Notes: generated by a model not told the origin, from the sequence alone. A stretch of DNA of 64,000 nucleotides from Paraburkholderia sp. BCC1885 (GCF_900996235.1 NZ_CAAJGM010000208.1:186001-250000), one strand, 5' to 3'. Positions 35,297 through 45,053 are shown, counted from the stretch's first letter. A program made the numbers and translations.

Positions 35297-36022
35297 TTAT
35301 TCGGTGAACACGCGGACATCGACGCGGCGGTTCTGCAAGCGGCCTTCGGCCGTCGCATTCGACGCGACCGGATCCGCACTGCCCAAGCCTCGAGCGACGA
35401 ACTGATCGGCGTGGAGGCCGCCGTCGCGCAGATATTGCACGACTGCTGCAGCACGAGCCTCGGACAGTTTCAGGTTATGAGCTTCCGAACCTGTATTGTC
35501 GGTATACCCCATCACCGTCACGCGACGCAGATTGAGACCTTGGTCCACTTTCATAAAGTGATCGAGGTTGCTCTTTGCAATCGGGCTGAGCACGGCGCTA
35601 TCGGTTGCGAAATTCGCGTTGCCTTGCAGCAGCAATTGACGCTGCGGCGCCGGCTGTTCTACTTGCGGCTGAGGAACCGGCTGCGGAACGGGTTGCGCGA
35701 CAGGTTCCTGCACAACCGGCTTACCGCACATGAAGGTCATTTCACGCGGATTGTTCTTCGGTGCGGCGTCGCTCACACCGTCGATCGTTTGCAGCCACGT
35801 CACCGGCTGAGTCTTACAGGTTTCCTCGGCCACACGCACGCAACTGTTCGAGCTTTCGAAGAGACCCAGACAGCTCACCCGGTAAGTCGGCGCCTGCTGG
35901 TTCGGCGAATTAACCGCGTGAAGCGTATAAGTCGGTCCGGACTGCGTGGTACACGCAGCAAGGCCGGTCATAAATGCGCCGAGCAAGGGCGCGCGGAGAT
36001 ATTTAAAGAGAGTTGCTTTCAT
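35297..36022 (-). CDS. OmpA/MotB-domain outer-membrane lipoprotein
   Basis: A 241-residue lipoprotein with a peptidoglycan-binding C-terminus. Signal peptide MKATLFKYLRAPLLGAFMTG ends in the lipobox LAAC with Cys24. A Cys-containing middle domain (about 35-105) is followed by a Pro/Gln/Val linker (VPQPVPQPQVEQPAP) and an OmpA_C domain (about 135-238) with MGYTDNTGSEAHNLKLSEAR and NRRVDVRV. The start at 36022 is chosen because it gives a canonical lipoprotein signal; an ATG at 36040 is in frame. It is 73 bp downstream of the second adhesin, and an association of OmpA-type lipoproteins with adhesin operons is plausible. Confidence 0.88.
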   Translation of the reverse strand: MKATLFKYLRAPLLGAFMTGLAACTTQSGPTYTLHAVNSPNQQAPTYRVSCLGLFESSNSCVRVAEETCKTQPVTWLQTIDGVSDAAPKNNPREMTFMCGKPVVQEPVAQPVPQPVPQPQVEQPAPQRQLLLQGNANFATDSAVLSPIAKSNLDHFMKVDQGLNLRRVTVMGYTDNTGSEAHNLKLSEARAAAVVQYLRDGGLHADQFVARGLGSADPVASNATAEGRLQNRRVDVRVFTE

Positions 36023-36095
36023 TTTCACAAATTCCGTCATCGAAGCGGCGCTCTTGCCACGTATGCCATGGACAAGAGCGTGCCTCCGGTTAAAG

Positions 36096-38048
36096 TCAAG
36101 GCATGTCCGGCTGACGGACGGGACTCACGCCCCATCCGTCGCGGCACTTACCCGCGCTCGCACCATTGCCCAGTGCGACTGCGTTGGTGGCGCTCGCCAC
36201 CGCTGCCGGGCCTGCTGCCAGGCTGTTCGTACCCGTCGCCAACGAATCCGCCAGCGTCGAATTTGCGTGGAAGTACTTGATGCCACCACCGTTGGTGATG
36301 TTGTTCACCGTGTTGCTGATGTTGGTGACGTCGCCCGCGATGTTGGTGACGTTGCCCGCAATGTTGTTGACGTTGTTGCTCAGGTTGTTCACGTTGTTGT
36401 TGACCGTGTTCACCTTCGCGTCTTCCGACATCAGCTGGCTCACGTTCACTGCATCCGTGGGTGCCGCACCGGCTGCCACGTTCGTGATGCGACGTTCCTT
36501 GCCTGCCGAACCTACCGACACTTCACCATTGGCCGTCGAAGCCGTACCCGACAGCGTCGACGTACCCGGGTTGTAACCCGGTGCCGACAGGTTGGCCGTC
36601 GTGGTCGAGCCCGAGCCCAGGGCTACCGAGTTCGCTGCCGAGGCCGATGCTGCACCGCCAATCGCCACTGCATCCGTACCCGTCGCCGAGGAGTCCGCCA
36701 GCGTCGAGTTCGTGTGGAAGTACTTGATGCCACCACCGTTGGTGATGTTGTTCACCGTATTGTTGATGTTGGTGACATTACCAGCGATGTTGGTGACGTT
36801 GCCCGCAATGTTGTTGACATTGTTGCTCAGGTTGTTCACGTTGTTGTTAACCGTGTTCACCTTAGCGTCTTCCGACATCAGCTGGCTCACGTTCACTGCG
36901 TCCGTGGGCGCCGCGCCGGCTGCCACGTTCGTGATGCGACGCTCGGCGCCTGCCGAACCCACCGACACTTCACCGTTGGCCGTCGAAGCCGTACCCGACA
37001 GCGTGGACGTACCCGGGTTGTAACCCGGTGCCGACAGGTTTGCCGTCGTCGTCGAATACGCGCCCAGCGCCACCGAGTTCACCGCACTTGCCGTGGCATT
37101 ATGGCCCAGCGCCAATGACGCGGTCGCGCTGGCGGTGGCAGTATTACCGAATGCGTCAGCGCCCGTCGCGCTCGCAACGGAATCACCGCCGATAGCATTG
37201 GAATTGTTCCCTGTCGCCTGGGCATTCGCACCGAATGCGTCGGCCGAAGTCCCGCTTGCCACCGTAGCGTTACCTTGCGCTATCGAGTTGGCGCCGCTTG
37301 CTGCCGCCGCGTTACCGAGCGCCATCGCACCCGACGCCGACGACGTCGCTGCATAACCAAGCGCCACCGCACTCGTCCCCGCCGACGTCGCTGCATAGCC
37401 GATCGCCAACGCACTATTTCCCCCCGACGACGCTGCATAGCCGAGCGCCACCGCATTATCCCCCGACGACATCGCTACATAGCCAATCGCCACGGAGCTC
37501 GCCCCCGAAGCCGTTGCGTTCGAGCCAACCGTCGCGGCGCCGCCGCCCGATGCGGACGAATAATCGCCAAGTACGACCGAACTCACGCCAGACGCTTTCG
37601 ACTGTGAGCCCACCGCCGTAGCCCCGCTCCCTGTAACGCTTGTATTGAAGCCGATCGCAACGCCATTTATGGCACCACTCTGGACGTTGGCCCAGACGCC
37701 CAAGGCTGTACTCTGTCCGCCCGCAGCGAGGCTACCCCCGCCAATAGCAGTCGAATAGCTTCCGGACGAGGTCGCGTTACTCCCGATGGCGACGCCCGTC
37801 CCGTTATCGTTGGTGTTCGCCGTCACCGCGGCCCCGGTGCCAATGGCTTCCTGAGTCGACTTGACCACAGTCCCGCCATCGAGCGCACCCGCGTTTGCGT
37901 CGGCCATCCCGCCCACACCTGCTGCCAACAGCGCAAGCGCCAATACCTTCTTGCTCGTGCTCTTCTTCCCACGGCTCTTCGCCGTTTCCGACGCGGCCAC
38001 ATAAGTGCCGGTTGTTTCATTCCAAACGGTTTTGTAAGTCTTGTTCAC
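36096..38048 (-). pseudogene. Second trimeric autotransporter adhesin, lacking its membrane anchor
   Basis: A 650-residue frame with GTG start and AGGATGAAACC upstream. The extended signal peptide region MNKTYKTVWNETTGTYVAAS is very like that of the first adhesin, and a signal segment ends near GGMADANA. A long head of 14-residue YadA repeats is followed by two neck/stalk blocks (ITNVAAGAAPTDAVNVSQL, NNVNNLSNNVNNIAGNVTNI). The frame then ends in an unrelated tail (KCRDGWGVSPVRQPDMP) with no YadA anchor, and none is found in any frame before the OmpA gene. It is therefore probably 3-prime truncated by deletion or frameshift. At least 15 N-X-S/T sequons are present. Confidence 0.8.
36267..37050 (-). 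repeat. 447-bp tandem repeat in the second adhesin gene
   Basis: The sequence at 36267 recurs at 36714, near-identical for over 300 bp. The period is 149 codons, covering neck, Asn-rich stalk and IKYFH-containing segments. The copies end just before the abrupt loss of coding similarity at 36096-36160, so recombination between copies could explain the truncation. Confidence 0.85.
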
Positions 38049-38733
38049 GGTTTCATCCTGTAGAACGTTTGATAACAGTCTGATTTGCGGACGATTGGCG
38101 TTCGCGCAGCAAGCAGATCAGGGGGTTACCGAAGGATGAAAAAGCGCTCGTATGAACAGGAACTTGCGAACTATCTCACTAACCCTTCGGCCGATAATCC
38201 GAATATAGATTTGGCCGAGAGGTGCTTAAATGGGATGATTCTTAAAAGACCACAGACGCATCAAACCTCCCTACAGGCAGGCACCAATACCGGCGGGCGC
38301 AGGCACATTTCAGCAACATTTGGCGCCGTTCCGAGGATCACGATTTATTAACAAAAACCTTACAATCAAGGGACAAAACTGAGGTCAATCCGGCTGACGA
38401 ATCCGCATTTAGGATTATTCCGACTGGACAAAACCACTAACCGGAGCCGATAAAAAATCGGTTGTATTAAACGGAAAAAACAATGGGATTTTTGACAATC
38501 TACTCAGGCATTTTTAAGAATAGTCTTATAGAGGAATTCGCGCGTCGCCGGGAAAATCCAGACTATCGCCTGAACCTGGTTTGCTTCAACGCGATGATGG
38601 AATAGACGTACCCGCCCCCGAGCGAAACACACGCTCAACCGTCCGTGACGTGTTGTCCGTTTGCATGCAAGAGCGCTCAGCAGATCCGGCGGCCCGGTAC
38701 CGTGCCTGAATGAACTTTCAACAAGGAATAGTT
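38049..38733. other. AT-rich region between the second adhesin and the SnoaL-like gene
   Basis: About 685 bp, unusually AT-rich from 38340 to 38560, without a credible gene. It contains a plus-strand promoter candidate at 38492-38521. The minus-strand promoter of the adhesin must lie here but no good pair of hexamers was identified. Confidence 0.5.
38492..38521 (+). promoter_or_regulatory. Candidate sigma-70 promoter for the SnoaL-like gene
   Basis: Perfect TTGACA (38492-38497), 18-bp spacer, AAGAAT (38516-38521, 4 of 6). Confidence 0.5.
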
Positions 38734-39165
38734 ATGAAACGCGCCACCATTCTGACCACTCTGGCTCTGCTTCTCTCGGCGGTCGTACCCTGTTCATATG
38801 CCGCCACGTCAGACGAAGCCGCCCTCGTCGCCCTCGAACAAGCCTGGGCCAGCGCCGCCTCCAGTCACAACACGGCCGTACTGGATAAAGTGCTTGACGA
38901 CTCCTACGTCGAAGTCTCGCCCAACGGCATACGCCGCAGCAAAGCCGACGTCCTCGCGGCCCCCGGGTTGCCCGCTGGTGCGTCTCAGTCGCTTGATCAG
39001 GTCGAGGTCAGCGTGCACGACAATATCGCCGTCGTCACGGGCGTGAATTACTACTCGTCCGGTCCGGGCGCCTTAGCGACCAAGTTCGTCTTCACCGACA
39101 TTTATGCAAAGCAGCCGGACGGTTGGCGCGCCATTTCATCGCACATGACGCGCAGGCCCATGTGA
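38734..39165 (+). CDS. Secreted SnoaL/DUF4440-like protein
   Basis: A 143-residue exported protein. The signal peptide MKRATILTTLALLLSAVVPC ends near SYA. The mature part begins with an amphipathic helix (DEAALVALEQAWASAASSHN) and continues with the cone-shaped SnoaL-like pattern DDSYVEVSPNGIRRSKADVL, VHDNIAVVTGVNYYSS and WRAISSHMTR. The DUF4440 family is mostly of unknown function. AAGGAATAG precedes the chosen start; an ATG at 38710 is in frame but would spoil the signal peptide. Confidence 0.82.
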   Translation: MKRATILTTLALLLSAVVPCSYAATSDEAALVALEQAWASAASSHNTAVLDKVLDDSYVEVSPNGIRRSKADVLAAPGLPAGASQSLDQVEVSVHDNIAVVTGVNYYSSGPGALATKFVFTDIYAKQPDGWRAISSHMTRRPM

Positions 39166-39339
39166 TCACGGCGCATTGCTGAAGTTCAGGCGCATATCGC
39201 GTCCGCCGCGCAGGCCCTAACCCGCGCGGCTTCGGCAATTTCGCGACGGTTTCCGGCGTCGATCACGACACGCCGGCCGGCAGCATGAAGGCGAGCGATT
39301 AAAGAACCGCCCTTGCGTCAAGCATCCGACTCAAAACCC

Positions 39340-42300
39340 TCACCGCTGCATCGACTCCCACACCTTGTAGAGCCGCTTCACCGAAACCGGCATCGGCGTG
39401 CGCAACTCCTGCGCAAACAGCGAGATCCGCAACTCCTCCAGCAGCCAGCGGAATTCCAGCAGCCGCGCATCCATCACGCCGCCACGTTGCGCCAGCGCGC
39501 GCTGGTAGTTCTGCAGCAACGGGTGAAATTCGGCAAACTGGCGCGCGTCGCGGGCCGGGTCGGCCTTCAGCTTGTCGATCCGTAGCGCCATCCCTTTCAG
39601 GTAACGCGGGAAGTGCGCCAGTTGCGCATAGGGTGTGTCGATCACGAAGCGTTTGCCGATCAGCGCGTCGAGCTGGTTCTGCATGTCCGCATACGCCGCC
39701 GCGAACGGCTTCGCCTGCACCAGCTTCTTGCTGACGCTCGCGTATTCGCCGAGGATCTGTCCCACCAGGCGCGCAATTTCCTGCGCCAGCAGCGTCAGGC
39801 GGCTGCGCCCCTCATCGCGGCGCGTATGGAACGATACATCGTCCGCGGGCAAGGGGTCCTGCAGACAGGCACGGTCCAGCGCGGTGTCCACCAACTGATC
39901 GCGCAACTCTTCCTGAGTGCCGCGCGGCATGAACTGCATCGCCATCTCGCGCAAGCCCGGCAGATTCTTCTCCAGATACTTGATCGGCTCCTTCAACTGC
40001 AGCGCGAACAACCGGCGCAGCCCCGCCCGATGAATGCGCGCGGCTTCGTCGGGCGAATCGAACACCTCGACGTCGCAATGCGTGCCGCGATCCACCAGCG
40101 CCGGATAGCCGAACAGCGTCTGCCCACCACGACGAATCTCCAGCAACTCCGGGAGCTTGCCGAAGTTCCATGTTGTCAATTTCTCGTAGAGTGCGGTGCT
40201 CGTGGGCGCGTCTGCGGATATCGTCTGCGGCACGGGCGCGCCAGCCCGCCCGCGCGGCGCCGCGCCCGCAGCCTGAGCGCGTGAATTGCCGCCCTGCCCC
40301 TGCGCAGTCCCCCGCGCCAGCCCTTCTGCCGGGCCACCCTCATCGCTCGCACCGGCGCCGCTCGCCCCCGCCAGCGCCACACCTGCCGCGCCGGAAGCAA
40401 TCTTCTGAAAATGCTGCTGCGCCTGGCCGCCCAATTCCGCGCGCAACTGCGCCAGATTGCGGCCCATGGCGAGTTGCCGTCCGTGCTCGTCGACGACCTT
40501 GAAGTTCATGAACAGATGCGCGGCCAAGGTCTCGAGTTTGAAGTCGGCCTGCTTCGTCGCCACCTGGGTCTGCTCGCGCACGTCGGCGATCAGCGACTCA
40601 AGCAAACCACCCGCGCCAAAGCGCGGCCCGCCGTGGCGATCCACAAATCCCGCGGCGTATTCCGGCAACGGCACGCAATGGCGGCGCAATTTCTGCGGCA
40701 AGGACTTGAGCAACAGTTGCGTCTTCTCCTTCAGCATGCCGGGCACGAGCCATTCGCAACGCCGCGCGTCCACCTGGTTCAGCGCGTACAGCGGCACCGC
40801 GAGCGTCACGCCGTCGCGCGGCGAACCGGGCTCGAAGTGATAAGTCAGCGCCATTTCGACGCCGGACATCGTCATGCGTTTCGGGAACAGATCCGTGGTG
40901 ACGCCGGCGGCCTCGTGGCGCATCAGATCGTCGCGCGACAGATACAGCAGACGCAGCTTGTCTTCCGGCTGCCCGCTCTTTTTCACCTCGTCGCGATACC
41001 AGCGTTCGAACGACGCGCCCGTATAGATGCCTTTCGGCAGCGCCTGATCGTAGAACGCGTAAATCAGTTCGTCGTCGACCAGCACGTCCTGGCGGCGCGA
41101 TTTGTGTTCGAGCTGTTCGATATCGGCGAGCAGCTTGCGGTTGTGCGCGAAGAAGGCCAGTTTGGTATCGAACTCGCCTTCCACCAGCGCGCCGCGAATG
41201 AACAGCTCGCGGGCCCGCGCCGGGTCCTGCTTGCCGAAGCTCACGCGTCTGCGGTGATAGATCGGCAGACCGTACAGCACTGCCCGCTCGAAGGCCGACA
41301 CCTGCGCCGCACGCTTTTCCCAATGCGGCTCGGAAAGCGACTTCTTCAGCAGATGCGCGCCGATCTGTTCGATCCACTCCGGCTCGATCTTCGCGATACA
41401 GCGCGCGTACAGGCGGCTCGTCTCCACCAGTTCCGCGGCCATCACCCAGCGGCCGGCCTTCTTCACCAGCGCCGAACCCGGCCACAGATAAAACTTGATG
41501 GTGCGCGCGCCGAGGTAGTAAGGCTCGTCGTCGGCTTTCAGGCCGATATTGCCGAGCAGGCCCGTGAGCAGCGCGAGGTGAATCTGCTCGAAGGTCGCCT
41601 CGGCTTCGTTGATGCGCCAACCGTGCTCGCGCACTACCGTCAGCAATTGCGAATGCACGTCGCGCCATTCGCGCAGACGTAGCTGCGACAAAAAGTTAGC
41701 GCGGCACTCGTCCTGCAATTGACGGTTCGATTTCTTGTGCGCGATGGCTTCTTCGAACCAGTTCCAGATTTTCAGCCACTGGAGGAATTCGGAGCGCTCG
41801 TCGGCGAACCGGCGATGCGCCTGGTCGGCCTGCTCCTGCGCCTCGATCGGCCGGTCGCGCGGGTCCTGCACGGAAAGCGCGCTGGCGATGATCAGCACCT
41901 CGCGCAGCGCCTGCTGATCGCGCGCGGCGAGAATCATGCGGCCGACGCGCGGATCGAGCGGCAGGCGCGCCAGTTCGCGGCCGAGCGGCGTGAGCTCGTT
42001 GTCGTCGTCGACGGCGCCGAGTTCGTTCAGCAGTTGATAACCATCGGCGATCGCGCGGCCCGGCGGCGGCTCGATGAACGGGAAGGTTTCGATCGCGGTC
42101 AGATGCAGCGACTTCATGCGCAGAATCACGGACGCGAGCGACGAACGCAGAATCTCCGGATCGGTGAAGCGCACCCGCGACTGAAAATCGCTCTCTTCGT
42201 AGAGGCGAATGCACACGCCATCCGCGACCCGGCCGCAGCGACCGGCGCGCTGGTTGGCCGCCGCCTGCGAGATCGATTCCACCTGCAACTGCTCGACCTT

Positions 42301-43563
42301 GTTGCGATACGAATAGCGCTTCACGCGCGCGAGACCCGTATCGACGACATAGCGAATCCCCGGCACCGTCAGCGAGGTTTCCGCCACGTTGGTGGCCAGC
42401 ACGATGCGCCGCGCGTTCGAGGCACGGAACACGCGCTCCTGCTCCGCCGCCGAGAGGCGCGCAAACAGCGGCAGGATTTCGGTATGCGGCGGATGGTGCT
42501 TGCGCAGCGCCTCGGCGGCATCGCGGATTTCACGCTCGCCGGGCAGGAACACCAGCACGTCGCCGGGGCCTTCGCGGCACAGTTCATCCACGGCGTCGAT
42601 GATGGCGTCCATCAGATCGCGGTCGGTCTCGCGCTGGGTTTTGGGGCGTTCGCGCGATGCCGACGAAGATGACGAGCCTTCCGCCGATTTCACCGCCGGG
42701 CTGTCTTCCGCCACCGGCCGGTAACGCACCTCGACCGGATAGAGCCGCCCGCTCACCTCGATTACCGGCGCGGGCTTGTCTTCTGTGCCGAAGTGGCGCG
42801 CAAAACGGTCCGCGTCGATGGTCGCCGAAGTCACGATCAGTTTCAGATCGGGACGCTTGGGCAGAACCTCACGCAGATAGCCGAGCAGAAAATCGATGTT
42901 CAGGCTGCGCTCGTGCGCTTCGTCGATGATCAGCGTGTCGTAGGCTTTCAGCAGCGGATCGGTCTGCGTCTCGGCGAGCAGAATGCCGTCCGTCATCAGC
43001 TTGACGGACGCGCCCGGCGAGAGGTTGTCGGTGAAACGCACCTTGTAGCCGACCACTTCACCGAACGGCGTGCCGAGTTCCTCGGCGATGCGCCGGCCGG
43101 TCGCCGAGGCCGCGATCCGCCGCGGCTGGGTGTGGCCAATCAGACCCGGGCCGCCCGCGCCAAGCCCGCGCCCGAGTTCGAGACAGATCTTCGGCAACTG
43201 GGTGGTCTTGCCGGAGCCGGTTTCGCCGCAGACGATCACCACCTGATTTTCGGCGATCGCCCGTGCGATTTCCGCGCGGCGGCCGGAAACCGGCAGCGCC
43301 TCGGGAAAGGTGATGGGCGGAATCGGATTCGGCTCGACCGTGCGGGCGGGACGTGGTGGGCGTGGCGGCCGCGGCGCGCGTGCTTCGGGCTGATTGCGGC
43401 GCGCCTGATCCGGCCCTGGCTGGCCGGCTGGCGGCGGGTTTGCGCCGCCGGCGGCGCGCGCGCGCCGCTCCGCCCCGCCGCGCGACTCGCGCGCTGGGTT
43501 TGATCCGGCGCCCTGCGCCGTTTTCTCGTTCGCCGGAGCGGGACTTTTGGGTACATTCGACAT
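39340..43563 (-). CDS. hrpA: ATP-dependent RNA helicase HrpA
   Basis: DEAH-box helicase of 1407 residues, involved in RNA metabolism and rescue of stalled ribosomes in E. coli. An N-terminal tail of about 85 residues is Pro/Arg/Ala-rich and disordered. The helicase core has Walker A CGETGSGKTTQLPK, DEAHERSLNIDFL, motif III TSATID and motif VI QRAGRCGR. HA2 and OB-fold regions follow and then the long HrpA-specific C-terminal extension to AVKRLYKVWESMQR. It is slightly longer than E. coli HrpA (about 1300) because of the tail and an Ala/Gly/Gln-rich insert. The start lies about 2 nt from its predicted transcription start. Confidence 0.95.
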   Translation of the reverse strand: MSNVPKSPAPANEKTAQGAGSNPARESRGGAERRARAAGGANPPPAGQPGPDQARRNQPEARAPRPPRPPRPARTVEPNPIPPITFPEALPVSGRRAEIARAIAENQVVIVCGETGSGKTTQLPKICLELGRGLGAGGPGLIGHTQPRRIAASATGRRIAEELGTPFGEVVGYKVRFTDNLSPGASVKLMTDGILLAETQTDPLLKAYDTLIIDEAHERSLNIDFLLGYLREVLPKRPDLKLIVTSATIDADRFARHFGTEDKPAPVIEVSGRLYPVEVRYRPVAEDSPAVKSAEGSSSSSASRERPKTQRETDRDLMDAIIDAVDELCREGPGDVLVFLPGEREIRDAAEALRKHHPPHTEILPLFARLSAAEQERVFRASNARRIVLATNVAETSLTVPGIRYVVDTGLARVKRYSYRNKVEQLQVESISQAAANQRAGRCGRVADGVCIRLYEESDFQSRVRFTDPEILRSSLASVILRMKSLHLTAIETFPFIEPPPGRAIADGYQLLNELGAVDDDNELTPLGRELARLPLDPRVGRMILAARDQQALREVLIIASALSVQDPRDRPIEAQEQADQAHRRFADERSEFLQWLKIWNWFEEAIAHKKSNRQLQDECRANFLSQLRLREWRDVHSQLLTVVREHGWRINEAEATFEQIHLALLTGLLGNIGLKADDEPYYLGARTIKFYLWPGSALVKKAGRWVMAAELVETSRLYARCIAKIEPEWIEQIGAHLLKKSLSEPHWEKRAAQVSAFERAVLYGLPIYHRRRVSFGKQDPARARELFIRGALVEGEFDTKLAFFAHNRKLLADIEQLEHKSRRQDVLVDDELIYAFYDQALPKGIYTGASFERWYRDEVKKSGQPEDKLRLLYLSRDDLMRHEAAGVTTDLFPKRMTMSGVEMALTYHFEPGSPRDGVTLAVPLYALNQVDARRCEWLVPGMLKEKTQLLLKSLPQKLRRHCVPLPEYAAGFVDRHGGPRFGAGGLLESLIADVREQTQVATKQADFKLETLAAHLFMNFKVVDEHGRQLAMGRNLAQLRAELGGQAQQHFQKIASGAAGVALAGASGAGASDEGGPAEGLARGTAQGQGGNSRAQAAGAAPRGRAGAPVPQTISADAPTSTALYEKLTTWNFGKLPELLEIRRGGQTLFGYPALVDRGTHCDVEVFDSPDEAARIHRAGLRRLFALQLKEPIKYLEKNLPGLREMAMQFMPRGTQEELRDQLVDTALDRACLQDPLPADDVSFHTRRDEGRSRLTLLAQEIARLVGQILGEYASVSKKLVQAKPFAAAYADMQNQLDALIGKRFVIDTPYAQLAHFPRYLKGMALRIDKLKADPARDARQFAEFHPLLQNYQRALAQRGGVMDARLLEFRWLLEELRISLFAQELRTPMPVSVKRLYKVWESMQR

Positions 43564-43571
43564 GGGGGCGC

Positions 43572-43579
43572 ATTATAAT
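43572..43579. promoter_or_regulatory. Overlapping divergent -10 boxes for hrpA and argA
   Basis: The palindromic ATTATAAT supplies TATAAT on the plus strand (43574-43579, toward argA ATG 43587) and on the minus strand (43572-43577, toward hrpA ATG 43563). Normal start distances put both RNA 5-prime ends at or next to the initiation codons. The -35 regions are weak. Confidence 0.55.
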
Positions 43580-43586
43580 CCCGGGC

Positions 43587-44975
43587 ATGAATTCCCAAAC
43601 CGACCTCGTCCCCACGCCCGCGAGCGCTCCGGCCACGTCCGGCGCCACGGATTCCGACTCGCAACACGCGCAATTCGTCGACTGGATGCGCTCGGTTGCC
43701 CCGTATATCCACGCGTTCCGCAACAAGACGTTCGTCGTCGGGTTCGGCGGCGAGGTGGTGCATCAGGGGCTGCTGAATGCGCTCGTCTCCGACATCGCGC
43801 TGTTGCAGGCCATGGGCATCCAGATCGTGCTCGTGCACGGCTCGCGGCCGCAGGTCGAAGAGCAGATGAGCCTGCACGGCGTGGAGTCCGAGTTTTCGCA
43901 CGGCATGCGCATCACCGACGCGCGCGCGTTGGAGTCCGCGAAAGAAGCGGCCGGCGAAGTGCGTCTGGACATCGAGGCGGCCATCAGCCAGGGCTTGCCG
44001 AACACGCCCATGGCGCACGCGCACATCAGCGTGGTGTCCGGCAACTTCGTGACGGCGCGGCCGGTCGGCATTCTGGACGGGGTCGACTTCGCCCATACCG
44101 GCGTGGTGCGCAAGATCGACGCGGATTCGATCCGCCATTCGCTCGCGAGCCGCAAGCTCGTGCTGCTGTCGCCGCTCGGCTTCTCGCCCACCGGCGAAGC
44201 GTTCAATCTGGCCATGGAAGACGTCGCCTCGGCGGCGGCTATCGCGCTGCGCGCCGACAAGATCGTGTTCCTCACCGAAACGCCGGGCCTGATGGAAAAC
44301 GGCGAAGACGGTCCCGAGCTGATGCGCGAACTGTCGCTCGACGACGCCTACAAGCTGCATGAAAGCGGCGAAGTCACCGGCGACGCCGGTTTCTATCTGA
44401 AGCACTCGATTCGTGCCTGCCGCGGCGGCGTGGCGCGGGCGCACATCATCCCCTACGCGCTCGACGGCAGCCTGCTGCTCGAACTGTTCCTGCACGACGG
44501 CGTAGGCACGATGATCTCTTACGAGAACCTCGAAAGCCTGCGCGAAGCGACGCCGGACGACGTCGGCGGCATTCTGGCGCTGATCGAGCCGCTGGAATCC
44601 GACGGCACGCTAGTCCGGCGCGGCCGCCACCAGATCGAACGCGACATCGACCATTTCTCGGTGATCGAGCACGATGGCGTGCTGTTCGGCTGCGCGGCGC
44701 TGTATCCGTACACCCAGGAACGCATCGGCGAAATGGCGTGCCTGACGGTCGCGCCGGAAGCGCAAGGCACCGGCGACGGCGAGCGGCTTCTGAAGCGCAT
44801 CGAGCAGCGCGCCCGCGCCCGCGGCCTCACGCGCATTTTCGTGCTGACGACGCGCACCGAACACTGGTTCCTCAAACGCGGCTTTGTGAAGGCAACGGTC
44901 GACGACCTGCCGGAAGATCGCCGCCGCCTCTATAACTGGCAGCGCAAGTCGCTCGTGCTGATGAAACAGCTCTGA
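43587..44975 (+). CDS. argA: N-acetylglutamate synthase
   Basis: First enzyme of arginine biosynthesis, transferring acetyl from acetyl-CoA to glutamate. The 462 residues comprise an amino-acid-kinase-like domain (about 30-300; VVGFGGEVVHQG, VLVHGSRPQVEEQM) that binds arginine for feedback and a GNAT acetyltransferase domain (about 310-455; MACLTVAPEAQGTGDGERLL). Motifs agree with the E. coli ArgA type (443 residues). There is no Shine-Dalgarno before the ATG. yggX follows on the same strand after 78 bp. Confidence 0.95.
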   Translation: MNSQTDLVPTPASAPATSGATDSDSQHAQFVDWMRSVAPYIHAFRNKTFVVGFGGEVVHQGLLNALVSDIALLQAMGIQIVLVHGSRPQVEEQMSLHGVESEFSHGMRITDARALESAKEAAGEVRLDIEAAISQGLPNTPMAHAHISVVSGNFVTARPVGILDGVDFAHTGVVRKIDADSIRHSLASRKLVLLSPLGFSPTGEAFNLAMEDVASAAAIALRADKIVFLTETPGLMENGEDGPELMRELSLDDAYKLHESGEVTGDAGFYLKHSIRACRGGVARAHIIPYALDGSLLLELFLHDGVGTMISYENLESLREATPDDVGGILALIEPLESDGTLVRRGRHQIERDIDHFSVIEHDGVLFGCAALYPYTQERIGEMACLTVAPEAQGTGDGERLLKRIEQRARARGLTRIFVLTTRTEHWFLKRGFVKATVDDLPEDRRRLYNWQRKSLVLMKQL

Positions 44976-45053
44976 GCGGCCCCATATAAAGCGACTGCCC
45001 AATAACGTAACAGCGCGCAATAGCGCCCCCACCGATTAAAGGAGAAGCACAGC

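Noticed and set aside
36200..37560. CRISPR-like appearance of regularly spaced repeats
   Set aside because: The repeats are in-frame coding units of YadA head and stalk, with no distinct spacers and no cas genes.
38085..38351. 88-codon ORF upstream of the second adhesin
   Set aside because: Likely adhesin leader DNA; composition and lack of signals argue against a gene.
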